The position numbers were made by a program, and so were the translations under genes. From Baylisascaris procyonis (taxonomy: Eukaryota; Nematoda; Chromadorea; Rhabditida; Ascarididae), in NCBI GenBank assembly GCA_037389465.1, contig JAZARR010000171.1, positions 3,410,001 through 3,474,000 on the forward strand: a DNA stretch of 64,000 nucleotides, in the 5' to 3' direction. The notes below the pieces were generated by a model that made no database searches, was not told where the DNA came from, and saw nothing but the letters and a program-made list of their open reading frames with translations. Below are positions 37,301 to 51,500 of this stretch, one piece after another (the stretch's first letter is position 1; each line of letters starts with the position of its first letter).

Positions 37301-40061
37301 GCGAGAATGTCACTACTGCTGAATTTCGGCATCCATAGCGAATATTTCTGCCCACCTGCTAAGATCAACCAAATCGATCTTGAGTGGGAAAAAGTTCGAT
37401 ACCCTAGTGTGGTGAGGCCATAAAAATTTCATAAGCGTTACTAGACGCTGCAAAAAGTATGAACACACACCAATGAGACGTTTCTAAAGTCGGGGGCATA
37501 ATATTTTCGAAGGTGATCTACTAATGTTCAAGGCATGATGATCACTGGTGTAATAATGGTATGATAGTCATTCCACTGCAATGGTTTCTCAACCGGAACT
37601 TTCGCCTTTTAAGCCTCCCCTCTATTCCTAATTCACAACTCTGACCCAAACTAACAATTCCCTACAAAAATGATAGATATTTACCATAAATCGTAAAGAA
37701 ATTCCACGAGGATCGCAATTAGTGAGCCAAGAAAGGAATTTGCATAGGTCTTCTTCAGTAAGCGACTTTAAGTCACCTTTAAATGCCAAATCGTGGAATA
37801 CCCATCCGGCTGCACGTACGCTTTCTAATACCATCGGATTAGCGGCCGCTCCCTCCAAAGCCAACATATGACATTGGTGATCTCTCACTGCAAAGATAGT
37901 AAATTCACAAGGAATTCCTTTGTTACATACATTTAATACGATCAAAATGTTTAGCATCACTTCAATATCACTTTTGGAGCAAATAAGCCCTATAAAGTGA
38001 GGAGTGAATTTCTTTTTTTAATCAAATTCCCAGTTTTTTTCACAATCCTCCCACATTCAAACCTAATAAGCATATATCCTTCAGCATACTTACCCACAGT
38101 CCATTGATAACTTAAATCATTCAACCGTACAGAATACTTTCACTATATGATTACATCAAACCCGCATCAACAATGAATTACCGAGCCACACTCTAAAGAT
38201 TCTCAATTTTGAAAGCTGAACGCCATTTATATAGAGTTACATAAAAATACCTCCTTGATATTTGAAGGTTACAAGTGAAAATGCTTGATGGACAGATGCT
38301 GCATCCATATTGATTTCCACTTTGCGACCGAAACCATGACGATTCTTCGTTTTAATCACAAACTTCAAATTAAACTTCTATTAGAAAAAGGCGATGAATC
38401 GAAGTAATTCAACCAGGAACCCCCTCAGTAAAGGGACAAACTGGCAAGCAAAACGTAAGAGAGATAAGAGGAATTTGTGTTCAAATCGGAGAAAAAGAGT
38501 TTATAATGAAAACGATGGGTGATTAATAATTGAAAGACAATATTGTGGCAGCGATTGCAAAGAATTCACCTCCCGAAAACATTCCTCTGCCTAACTATTG
38601 TTAATCCTTCGCATAAACAGGTCTATACTAACCCGAATCATATAGCAGCTCATTTCAGCTTCCACACATGTTAGTTCATTGCTGGTATTCAATAATACAA
38701 TTTTTCCCACGTTTCATACTATAGTGCTGCACAAAACTGTCATACATGGACGATTTCGGAAGTTATGCAAACAATCGGATATGAAGCATAATGGATTCAT
38801 CCAATTTGCCTACTGCAGTGACGATTTAGACATATACGATTTGGTTCACAAAATAAACCGACAGTTCATTGATTACGATTAAACCATCCCTATTGAATGC
38901 TGAGGGAATGCGAAACTTTCTGCTTCGAAAGAACAATCCCGTAGAAGGCTCGGGTCATCAACGGACCGTTCTACAAATGCAAATTTTTGAAAACTTCAAT
39001 TACCCACCACCTCCTACGAAAAGTGAACCGAATTGACATTGGGTTTATGACCTTGTATCGATCAGACTTTTGACACAACAAAACCTCTTCAGCGATTCAA
39101 CGAAGGAACAGACAGTCAAGAGAGCAGACACGAACAGATAAGTGCGTAAGGATGTTGAAATAATTTTGCGCAGTTGATTTCCAAACATAGAGATTTGTGA
39201 AACTACACAAAACAGGTATGAAAAAGAAGGTAATAAAGCAACGGTTTGGCCTTAGCTCTGGATTGGGCCAATGTTAGAGCCTTGTATCTGAGTAACGCGA
39301 TTGCTCAATAATATGAAAATCATTTCGAGGTTATCACTCTCACATCTTTACCAAGTGATAGTAGCAATTTTAGGGAAAAAAAATATCAGGTAACCCTAAG
39401 TTCCTCAAGTAGGTGATTAGGTGTCGGAAAGACAATGGGGCAAGGAAATTACAAATTACTAGTATATAGGGATGGTAAATTACTAGTTGTGGTTGACATA
39501 TATTTTAAGGACAAATATGCGACTTTGCCGTGTAAGGATGTGGTAGGGGGAATAAAACAAAGACAGCAACCTTTCTGATGTCGGCATATGAACGAAATAA
39601 AGATTATAAATACTACTGCTAGTAGAAAATTGAGCCAAATTTTTCAGCCGCGTAGTGCATACCTTTCCTTTCTCAGAAGAGATGCTCATTGCGTTAATAA
39701 CAACTTTCCGCGGTTTGGTCGACTCCCATAGTGCTTTCCAATGCTTTGACACCAAACGAAACGAACGCAACTGTCTTTTTGGTAGAAAACTCCTAAAAAC
39801 TAATTGCCATTCAGACAATCGTCCAAAGACTCCGCTTAGTGAATCAATTTTCCTTTTTTTTTTCTGCTCCCCGAAGATGCCATTTTGGAATAAAACCGTT
39901 TTTTAAAGGCTAAAAGATAGCTCGGATTTCAAACATCTCTTTCCAAGTAGATAAACAAATAAGCGGAAGTGGCATCTATTCAAATTAAACTTCTGAACAA
40001 GTTTTTTAAATTTATTCATAAGTTTTTCCAAAATAAATTAAATTTTCCAATAAATAAATAA

Positions 40062-40108
<47 letters not shown>

Positions 40109-40896
40109 AATGAGCGCAACGGTTTAATTTCGAAGCATTTTTTAAATGTTCACTTAAGCATATGGATGTCCCGATTTATCAAGAAACTTCTCTCCTCGAA
40201 TATTCGACGTCGCTAAACAAGCACTAAGTTTACTATGCATGCATTCTCATGTGCATCTTCCCCTATCCGTGCCGCTGACCATACAAATGGGCAAAAAAAA
40301 ATCCAGAAATTATGAGGTCAAACCTACCACGGCTGATTCCTCCATGATCCCCTCCGCTATCATCCCCAAGAAAAAACCTCAGCAGATACAGCAATAATTC
40401 CTGTTCCTAATGGAGTCAATAAAGGAATGACAACTAGATCTCCGTAAACACTGCAGCGCTGCAGCGACGACGGAATTCAGAATTGAGGAGATAAAAAAAA
40501 TCGACTGTGCTCCTTCCCACTCTTTCAGGGATGATATGCAACGGTAATCGAGTTCCCATTAAAACAGGACGGATAAAATAGCAGAAGGAAGAGTATAATG
40601 GAATATAAAATTAAACAGCGTAAGAATTACCAAATTTTTAAGACGATTTCATTTGGAAGATCTCGAAATTGTGAGAGAAATCCTGGAGGAAGTTCGCCTT
40701 TTAGTTTGCCACTGACAATCAACGTTCTGATGAGATGCAGTTCCTCCAAAGCCGAAAGAGGCTGATATATCTGTGGTTCCTGTCGTGTCTCTGTTTTAAC
40801 ATTTTGTGGCCCATCTAATGTTCCTGTCGTAAAATCGCTTGTCAAATTCTCGTCGGTGACGGGAAATAAACTGAACATCGCATCCGTGCCGATCAT
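33002..40896 (-). CDS. F-box protein with Asp/Tyr-rich C-terminal tail, twelve exons, 590 residues
   Basis: F-box proteins recruit substrates to SCF ubiquitin ligases through Skp1. Exons (minus): 40,896-40,631; 39,792-39,663; 38,377-38,251; 37,887-37,685; 37,095-36,992; 35,564-35,450; 34,600-34,397; 34,365-34,306; 34,248-34,165; 33,977-33,834; 33,708-33,601; 33,229-33,002. The phases agree throughout and the total is 1,773 nt. The F-box is at about residues 77-117 (FRDLPNEIVLKIW across the exon 1-2 border, then SFRLVSKHWKALWE). The middle resembles the variable substrate-binding part of nematode F-box proteins, with no named domain. The last 75 residues are very rich in Asp, Tyr and Glu (DYWDDYDGDYYDEVDELDYE). 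The start follows a TTTAG acceptor. Exons 8 (part) to 12 lie in the duplicated block. The splice model is inferred, with no transcript evidence; the acceptors of exons 5 and 9 are weak. Confidence 0.82.
40065..40105. repeat. (TA)n microsatellite after (TAAA)n
   Basis: About 41 bp of TA, preceded at 40,049-40,064 by AATA/TAAA units. It lies inside intron 1 of the F-box gene. Confidence 0.95.
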
Positions 40897-43800
40897 CCTA
40901 AACGGCGAAGATAATACGAGGCATAATGAAGGAAGCAAATTTCATATCAATACCCGTGGCGAAAATGTCAGGGAAAAATTGCAAAAGAGATAAAAAGTAA
41001 ACAATAAATATAAGAATATAAAAAAAGTAATGAAGGAAAAATAGAACTGGGAAATTAAAAATAAATAGCTGGAAGAATATGATGCAATGAGATAGGCAAT
41101 AGAGATTGAAGGGAGTATCCAAAGATGAAAATATTTGCGAATGGCATCGGTACGATTTCAGAATTCAATATTCTCAATACCTCTTTTAATTTTTGCATCA
41201 TTTCTCCTTGGAAGGGTGCAACTTTTGTGAGGTGGAAAAACTACCTAGCATAGCAGTGATAATAGGAAGTCATTGAGAGTGAATAACGACAGGGAGTTCC
41301 ACTGCTCATATACAAATATTTCAAGGCAGGCATTCTAAAAGGCTGTACAGGAATTAGAGAGGAACATTCCGCGCAAGCGACATCCTCCTATAGGCAAATT
41401 TCGGGTAACGGATATTCGTGTCGCTGACAATCCCACGCACGACAAAGTAAAGGCTGCAAGCAACGAAAAGCAATAACAACGTGATTTCATTCAATCATGA
41501 GCACACGTAGACAGAGAGAGAGGTAGCAACTGCTGTTTCACATGCCATGCACCTAACCTTCTACTCGTACAACAACGCAACATGCACCATCTGTATCATC
41601 GCTTTTCCTTTTCGTTACCTCCAACCTTACTTTCAAAGAATCTTCTTACAACAACAAAAGTTCCGCTCTCTTGAGAAGGAACAAACTCTTATGGTGATTC
41701 CCAAGCAACATGACGTCCTAAAAAGGTACATAAGGGAGCAAGACGGATTTGAAACACTGGACCATCTTGATCCAAAATCCCATATGACCGACCAAAGTTC
41801 CCCGACGAAGGATCTACAGTGAACGTTAACAGGCTCTAATCGGTCCTCAACGCACCGCTAGCGAGCAACAACCAATATTGCGGAGTAACTCAGCAGCAGA
41901 AAGGCTCCGTACTGTAAAATATCTACAACTGTATCTTTGAAACAAAGCTGCATGCTTGTTTACTGCAAAAAAAGAACGTCGATCCTGTTATTCTATGTAC
42001 GTCTACAAATAAGACGAATGGCATGCAGAGTTCCCTTCCCTCCCCTCCCCCCCCCCATGCCCCAGTAGGACATTGCTTGTCGGTCAAGAATAACACGCAA
42101 TACAATCTAAGGCGTTGAGAATTTAACTCGTCATTTGATGCTTCCTGTTCGTATATTCGATCTTAAACCTACACAAATGCCTCCTCGATAGTGAGCAGTG
42201 GAAGAGAGGGGTCACTTCTACACGAAAAATAGGTGTGATGCGCTCATATTTTACGATTCACTGCAAAACAGTCCGTGATCCACTATGAAGTCAAGAAAAA
42301 GCACTCGAAATTGCCGACAACTCGATAGCAGTGATGGATTAACTATGCAGAACAGTTCAAAGTGTAATCCCATTTTAATATTCAATAGTCACAATCATTT
42401 TCCCAAAGTTTATACTAACACTTCTAACATGCTTTCCATTTGCTTCCCGACTCAGCCAGCTGTGAAGTGCCTATAAATTTCTGGGCAACTTTAAGTGCTA
42501 ATAACTCCTCGGGAAAGTTGGTGGACGATCCTAAAGGTGGGTCATCTTGCTGTGTATATGATACCTTCTTTGTTTTATTGCAAAGAAAACGGTGACAACA
42601 TCACGTCATCATATAGCCTCGTCAGCCAGCAAAGAGTAAGCCAAACAGCAGAAGGTATAAGAAGAGGGTGATGAAAAGATCGGATAGGAGTGGGGGAGGG
42701 GGATAAGAAAACTAAGTGACAACCAAATACAGTTTAGAAGATGAGTGAGAGATGATGGAGCAGCACCGCTAATCGAATCAATGGAACATGTTACAAATAG
42801 TTTTTCACTTTACTTTCCACCGTCTATCTATGTGCTAGTGTTCTGAGTTCACCGCCATCCTCCTCTCCCTTGCAAGGATATCCGTAGTGAGATCAGCCAT
42901 AAATTTTGGTTCGGGGGTCTCCGCGATCAAAAAATCCCCTGCGCCCGTGGGCGATCTGTTGTAACTAATCTTCCGCAAGTACCCATGCAAAATAACGAAT
43001 AACCTGTCGAAAACGAAAGCACACTAATCCTAACAACTTCACTATGTATGTCAAAACGCACATTGCTCATCATCTCATCTGCTGTCACTTTTGCATCAGG
43101 AAAGCGGCATTCACCACTCTTCTTTATTTTTGTACAACATAATATTACCAGAGTCCCTCTCTAGCCACAAAGCGAATATCGTTCCGTTGTAAGCACTTCC
43201 TAAAATTTTGCTGCCAGCCGCACTCAATAAGGCATGTAACTGCATTTGGGAAAATTATGCATTTTAGGCTTCAGCGATTTCTACATGACGAGTTTCCAAA
43301 AATACGCCAAGGTTGCAAATTTCCAAAAATCGCCTCCATTGCAGCTCCCCGTGAAAACGATATAGCACGATAGCATGAACAATCTGAAAAATCTCGTAAC
43401 AGAGTGCAGCATTTTCCAGCCTTCCCCCCCCCCCCAGCTCGGCAGGGGTCCTGCTCTCTGGGAACTCCCCATCCCGGCGGGGGATTCTCAGAAGTCAACC
43501 CTCCGCGGGAAGAAAGCCCTCGGCATCCACGGGTGTATGATTCACCATTTCACACGGTGGGGAAATCTTCCAAACACTACCACCAAACATAGTGAATGAG
43601 GGAATTTTTTCGAATTCAAAAATATTTATGCAAATTTTCGACTACAATTCACTTTATTGTTTCGCAGTCTTTTCCACTCTCTCAAATGAATGAAATCGAG
43701 AGTTTTCGGCACTATCGATCAATATCTAAGAGATATTCAGTGATAAAAGATAAAAAATTTCTCAGCAATGTAATGAAAGGATTCGATTCAACGAACGTCT

Positions 43801-45502
43801 CAAAAAAAAAAAACTGAAGAAACTCAATCAAAAATAATTTTATTACATCGCCAACAACAACAAATTAACACTATAAAAGTGGAATTTCATGAAAGAAATA
43901 AATCATTTTTTTAATCTCTTCTATTCCACCAATAATCATACATTCCTTCTATTCTTCCAACGGATGCATTTCGGAAAGGCTATATGCATCTTTATCAACA
44001 TCCAATCTTATTGGATGAATTTTCCAAGTGATATGACCCCATCGTGGGTCATTCCCCTCCCTCTTCCCTCGCAAGAATCAACTCCTGTTCGAGCACTTTA
44101 TTTTTTGAGTTATATCACCTCACATGATCTCAAAACATCCCTTGCACATATTTTATACTATCTCCCATGGCTGTGGTGTTGTTTTTATGCTTGCATTGAA
44201 TTACTTCATAAAACGTGTTCCTTAACGATAAAACCTCTTGTTATACCTTATTATATTCAGTCATCGTTAGCACCATGTTTCCAAATATATTTTAATTTCC
44301 GAATATAAATTTTCGAATTTCAAAAAAAAAAAAAATTTAATTTCAAATATAAATGGCCTTTTTTAAATTTTTTTTTTATTATTTTATCGACATAAAAATT
44401 TTTTCTTGGAAATGTAGATCGTCTCGGATGGGAAATACTAGATATTATTAGCGCTCATTTGAATTATACTAAAGTTTAAAATATTTGCTTTATCTTTTCG
44501 ATGGACACTCCTCTTATGCATCCTCTCATCGACACCATCTCACAATCTACCTTCCATTAAATTTATATACAAACGATATATGCATAACTTTACAGGAAAA
44601 TGATATCAATAGTACAAAATGAAATAATGGAATTGTTTGAATGACTACGATAACGCAGAACACAAATTGGAACGATAGATGATAGATGATAGAGAACAAT
44701 GATAATAATTGGACAATTACAGTTTTTCTACGACAGGTGAAACAATTTTTCCAACCTGTTTTGCCTTTTTCTGATGTAATAGACTATGTTTCATTGACTA
44801 AACGACATATATTTATATCTTAGCTATTAAAAGAATATTCACTTGCTAATGCTAGATCAAATACTATTGCGAATGGTGTTCACGTTTTACCCACCATCAA
44901 AATGCTCCATTCAAATTCGTCGATGGTTTCAAAAAAAAAAAATTTGCATAACTCAGTAGTCAAGGCTAATAGTCACAGGCTAAACGCTAAATTCACATGA
45001 CAAATAAGTCATAATGCACTAAAGCTCCAGAAAGCCAATTACATAATCGAAGAGATAAGCGATCATGCAAAAATTTGGATTTGAACATACGGATTCTATG
45101 TTTTCCTACTAAATTCTTCTAGCTTCCATACGTAATATCGTCTTCAACAACAACTTGAAAGCACAAAAACTTCAAAAAATATGACACTCATCCAAAGCAA
45201 TCAGCCTGTTAGCCTTCTCCCATTCCCTAATGACAACACAATTAAATTCATGTATAATATTTTAAATCATAAAAAAACCGATAAAAACAACAATGACACA
45301 ATAAAATATACCAATCATTAATATTCACATCACAACAATTCTTCAAGAACGCAGAGTTGCTGGTCACTAATCTGCTGCTGACGTCATCAAATAATCCATC
45401 AATCAGGATATCCGAATCATTTCAGAGTTATTTCTTTTGCACCCTCCCCCTCCCCCCCTCCCCCGCAACTAAATCACTAATGTTCATCTATATATAGAGA
45501 AT
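40897..45502. other. Intergenic stretch between F-box gene and CSTF1
   Basis: No supported gene. Contents include C runs at 42,047-42,056 and 43,425-43,435, a GC-rich patch at 43,420-43,560 of unknown nature, a GATAGAT tandem near 44,678-44,693 and a C-rich tract at 45,441-45,466. ORFs at 41,547-41,822 and 43,889-44,308 (+) have no splice or homology support. Confidence 0.45.
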
Positions 45503-48500
45503 CTATTGAGATTTCTTATACCAAAAACGAGCACGATAATCATCACTGCCTGTAACAAATGCGGGCATCGTTGGCGAGTGAGTAAATGTTCTTGTGGCAG
45601 CCGTGTGTCCTGAAAAATAATATCCCTTCATAGAAATAATCTTTTCATTAATCAACTGAACAGACAACGAGACAATTGAGAATTTAAAAAAAAACTGTAA
45701 GAAAAACAAGACTCAAATTTTACATCTTTAAAGACTAATTGAGAAAAAATCATCAAAACCTACATGGGTAATACCGCAAAGAGGGACATACAGGTATAAC
45801 AAAGTGAGAGATTAACAATGAGTCCCCTTCCATATGGGAATTTTGAAAACAATCTTAATCGGGTTTTTTTTTTTTCATTTTTCCGCTAGAAAACAATAAA
45901 GAAAATGATTACATTTATTCTTGTGAATTAATTCCATGGTTTTTTATTTCAACTTTTATCTGCAGAAAAATCTAAACGTCAAAAACTTTCCTTTTTTAAG
46001 AATACTTTCAAAGACGGCCAACATAAATGCTAACAAACGGACTTAATAGGTGATACAGCCATTATTGATTTATGGATATATTTCCTGACTTCAAGTGAAT
46101 GTCAATGAAATGCAAAAAGTCCGACTTAAACGGAATTGATGAAATCCGATTCGAAAACCTTTAGAGTGCAAAAGAAATAAATACATCAGCAATATGTCTA
46201 TTTCGATTCCATCCAAAAATATAAACCCTTCCATTACCATCCTATTCATGACGACGATGATGATAAAAACGCACTTCATTTGTAATTCAAAATACAACTG
46301 ATACCTATTAGCCACATATATAAATATCATTCAATATTAATAATAAATACATTAAACAATATATAGAAAAAAAAAGACATACCAAGTGCAAGAAGTCGTT
46401 TTCTATCAGCGTTTCGCGCATCCCACGAACATAGACTACCGGATTTCTCGTCAGGAAATAGAACTGCAAAAAACGCAACTTCATATTTACACCATCGCAT
46501 AATGACTAAAAAAAAGATACACAGTTCTTACCAAGTTCCTAAAGCGCATTTATTCAAACTTTTTAATAGCGATTAAAATAACTCCGAGTACCTAAAGCAA
46601 TAGTTTTAAATAAACACACAGATCGTTATCGCTTAATTAACGGAGACAAAAGTGCAGTTCATTGATCACTATTTCATGCTTACGTAACCGGTCTTTTATG
46701 CTAGCTTATATATTGGAGAGTGTCTAAAATAAACAAATAAATGTCCATCATCAATCCCCAAACTAAATCAAAGAGATCCCCTTCCCCTCCTCCTTCCCAC
46801 TCTCAAGCAATTCGCCAAAAACGAGGTATATCTGACACTGCGTTTCAATACCAAGAGATCGAATTTCAGCATTCTAGCGTCGTTGGAAAATTCGTAAGCA
46901 AACATAATCCATAGAAAAGCTCAAAGGCAAAATGTAACCATCTTCGGCATGAAATATCATCAAATTCGAACAATAACAAAAAAGTCGCAAATGAATAAAC
47001 AGCATTAAAATGCGATGTGATCATCAAGTAATCCATATCTGCATTGTCTGATTATTTATGAAGTTTTTGGCAAAATTTTCGATTTTCTCAACTCTTTAGG
47101 TGGATAAAACATTTCATCGCTACCATATAGCTTCTGAAGACTACCTCCTTTAATCATTTATACAAATAACAAACCCGGATTCTAGAAATCAATGAAATTC
47201 CTATCATTGGGGCAGTATTTTAAATGCAAGAGTGGTACTCAATGCAAAGATAGCAGTACTCTAAATGCAAAAATATTAGCGCCCTAGCATCCCAACACTA
47301 CATGGGTATAACTGAGCCTGCTCGATCACATAGAACAACGATTATCCCATTTAGTTAAGCAATGAATCAGGAAAAATAAAACATCATAGAAAATAAAACC
47401 ATAGTCTTCATTGTGATTGAAAGATGAATGAATAGGATATTCCTGGGCACCAGTCGCTCCAGCACCCGTATAAGCAATTAAACAACGATTCGTCGATAGT
47501 TCCCATAGCTTTACGATACTATCCAATCCAGATGTGAGTATATACTATAAAGCGCATTTGATTACTAAACAATACAAATTAACCAACGAATAATTTAATT
47601 ATCCTGCTCTCTTATCAAAAGTTTAGTCATAAAATCCACCTCTTATAAAGAAGCAACCATGATTCATAAAAATGAATAACTTTTAAGGATGTGCAAATAA
47701 TCGACATAATGATCTAAATGACCAGCATTATGCATATTGTCTCATTAAAAAATTGAAAAATTAAAAAATTGAAATTAAATCATTTGAAATTAAATTAAAA
47801 AATTGAAAAATTAAAAATAACCTTTCCATTTCTGGTAAATGCAGCACTGGTGATCTGTGCCCCGTCATGAGCCCTTTGAAATGTCTCAACGCATCGATTC
47901 GAAATTCCATCCCAAACTTTTACATCACCATCCTTTGAACCCGTCACATAGAGACGTGCATTATCCGAATAATTCACCTTGAAAGCATATTTATACGTCA
48001 AATAATTTTTAATTACTGAAAATGTTACTTATCTTATAAACAAGTATGCAGACATCAGTCAGAAAGGATTTTCTCTCAGTTCTTTCCAAATTTTTTAAAT
48101 GAAACCCCTCAGAAGACGATTTTCCACTTTTGTATCCTCAATGCCCATTTTCAAAAAAATTTCTCTATATGAAAATAAGCAGCCAATAATGCAGTTTATA
48201 TCATCAAGAAGCCTACAGGAAACATTGTTGGCGGTGGATTTCGACTTCGAGCTTTCATTAGCAAAATCCACCATGGCTGTTGGCCGATATCTTATCGTTC
48301 AACTTCGTTCTAGTAAAAAGCGCTTTTCATTATGTAATTTCAGAACATAGAAAGCAATGAAAAAAATAACATGATGACGGAGTCAGATAAGCATAGGTTG
48401 CCTGATATATTGACTCTAACTATTACATTTTTATAAGAGCCTTAAGTTGTGGATCAAAATTCTGGATTATATCACTTAACATATATAACATTCAGCGTTA

Positions 48501-51500
48501 TTTTCTCATAACGACACTGTTATGCATCTCTTCCCACCCACAAGAAAGGAAACTATCAAATGCAATACAACTTTTCAGTGATTGAGAGTTCTTTTTCGAT
48601 GTTTCGGTTCTCCATCACTGCTAGGTTTCCTCCTCCAAACCACGATTACCATCCAAAGCCTCCATACCTCCCAACAAATATCATCAACAACAATAAATCA
48701 AAGCATAAAACAACGAACATCCATAATCGTATCCCTGTGTTGATCGGTGGGCACCGAGCAAACATAGCACTGTTGTGTTTCAACATTATACAATCGAAGT
48801 ATGGGATGATTCGTTGCAACAAGAAGGAATTCACCGCCGGGATGGAACGATAGAGCTCGGATCGGTTCAACCTCCTGCAAGTTGTGCACTCTCTGTTAAA
48901 GAAGTACATCCATTTTAGGGACGAACCGGAAGAATAGGTCCCCTTAGTCCCACTAGATGAGGAATCACAAATAAGATTATTCTACCCTACCTCCATCGGT
49001 TGCCAACGGCAACATGCAATATGTCGGATTGTTGCAACAACATATGTCGAAGAAAATCATGTAAATAATAAAGACAAAGCGAAAAACAAGTAAGCATTTA
49101 GAAAACGTAGAGGATTGATTCTACGTGTTGAAAATTAAAACTTAAAGCCTTCTGTGCGTAGTCAACCAGCAAAGACGTCCACATTGCAAGGCATATTCCT
49201 GTTTCAGTGAACGCAAACGACTTTCAATGACTCGACAGTCCGACCGGAGAACAAATCAAAAGCGACAAGAACTTTATATTTTTCGATGATTTTTCCATAA
49301 TTTTTAAAATTTCAATTTTTTCCTGTGCATGTACCCCTGATTGCTATTCAATTCCCCCAGACTCTGAACCCTGCTTGTGGGTAAAAAGAGGAAGAAGCAA
49401 TAGAGTTGCTCATATCTTCTTCGAATATGTATCTCCCACTTATATATTATAGCGCTTGTTTAGTTTCTGAATCGAAACAAAGATCATAGAAAGAATGAAT
49501 AATATTGTTTATAACACAGAATGACGAACACACTTCGCCTTCTATCAAGCAGCGACCTTCTATCAAGAAAAAAATTTCATTATTTTGGCTAACATCGGAT
49601 CGAATTTTTAACTGCAAAGACAATAGCGAAAAAAACTCACAAAAATGGTTTTCATTGCTCGCTTCACGGCCGTTTTTGAATAATCGAACATTTTGACGGT
49701 GAAATCACCGGCTCCCGACACAAGAATCTGTTCACGAGGATGGAATGCGAGGCAGTTCACTTCCTTCAATACAATCAAACAGCAATTTCAAATTCAGTGT
49801 CTCACGCATTAATATCGGTTAATCTACTGACCTCTGAACATCAAGCCCTTAATAATGAAGGTCCCAGATAGCAGCGAAACATATTCATTCAAAAAGAACT
49901 GAAGATCTAAAAGCAACGCTCATTTTATAAAAACTCACATATCCTAGCCCAACGATATGATATCGATATACCCGTTACATTTGACTGAAAATATAAAATA
50001 AAGTAAGACTGGGATTTTACACACTATAAGAAGTGACAATTTATTTACAATTTTGTTGTATTATGGCATCAGTCGACCAACTTTTATTCTTAGTTTCATC
50101 AACATAAACCAAAAGCGATGAATGAAATGAAATGATGTGAATGAAAGACTACACGATCAAATACAAGCGAAATTCCATATTAGAATGTGGGAACTAAGGA
50201 GACAGTTTCACGAATATCTATAAGGCTAATTCAGATCCTACAGCTTCATGCAAATATGACATTTGAATATATAGCCGTCCTCAACAATTAAAATGGTGTG
50301 CAATAAAAGCTCTTAATGTTTTTGAAATAGAGAAAAAGGAATTTTAAAGTAGAAAAAACGAACATCAATATGGTCGTAAAGTGTCCGTATAACCGGATGC
50401 TGTGCATCGGGACCATTCTCTGTTAAATTCACTTCGCCCCTAAAACGAGAGAATGCTGAACGAGTGATCGTTAAATATAGAAGACAGCAACAACTGATGG
50501 TAGGACAGCAACATTCCAACATAGCCATATTTTTTGACACTTGAGATAACAGGCACATGATCTAGATAATACACGTCCAAACATACTTCTGATTCTACTT
50601 CATTCACCTTCTAATGCTCACTCTCCTCTGAATTTATAAGTAGGCAATCAGATAGAGACAACCTTTGTCTTGCTATTGATACCCTTTGGACCTCTCAAAA
50701 ACAATTAAACAGGAAATCAAAAGTGGTCTTTTAACATTGAACTGCCTTTATGTGCTTTATAACCGTAAACTTTCATTTACTGCCGACGTTTTCTAATAGT
50801 GTTAGTGCATCATAATTAACCAGCGCTTTAATCAATAATAATTGAATGATTAGTATTCATAAAGTTCGTTGCCAACTTAGCAGTCAACCAACAATTTGCA
50901 TATTTAATTAGCTTCGTCCTTCTAAGTAAGTTACAATTTCCCTTAAATGCACCACTTGTGACCCTCATCCCACAAGAGAAGCAAAAAAGGCTTTCATTCT
51001 TTGACCTCTATTAGAAGCTTGTTAAAAAAAGCAAAAAAGCAGTAGTCCAGCTTAGCATGTAAGACTCACCTCACTTCACGGGCTATGATCCTTTCCACAT
51101 CCAGAATTTTGATCGAACAATCAGCAGAACCAGTTGCTAACAGCGTCCCTGAAACAGAATCGAGCATTCAGAATCCATAATACCTTATGTTCCAGTATAT
51201 AAGTGCCTCCAGAAAGCACGTACACGTACACCTCCTCATGGAATACCCGAATTCCTCAAAACCCTTCCTTCCTAGCACGAAGTCCTCATAGGAATATAAG
51301 AATTCTTCCCAAACAGCTCTCGGCTAGAGATACAAAAAAAATAATCGCAGTATCGGTTTGTATATAAACTCCCAACACTAACCCCTCCTCCCTATCACCG
51401 TCCTTTTCCCTTCTAATTTCGAAACTTCAAGCACACGTGCCTCGAACCTTACTGTGGACGGCTACACATAAACTAAATATATTTAAGTAATAAAAATAGA

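Noticed and set aside
43889..44308. 139-codon + ORF
   Set aside because: Hydrophobic, AT-driven composition with no domain, no splice sites and no clear gene signals around it.
47748..47820. AT repeat as a possible replication origin or scaffold attachment site
   Set aside because: Only base composition suggests it; it lies in an intron and has no specific motif.
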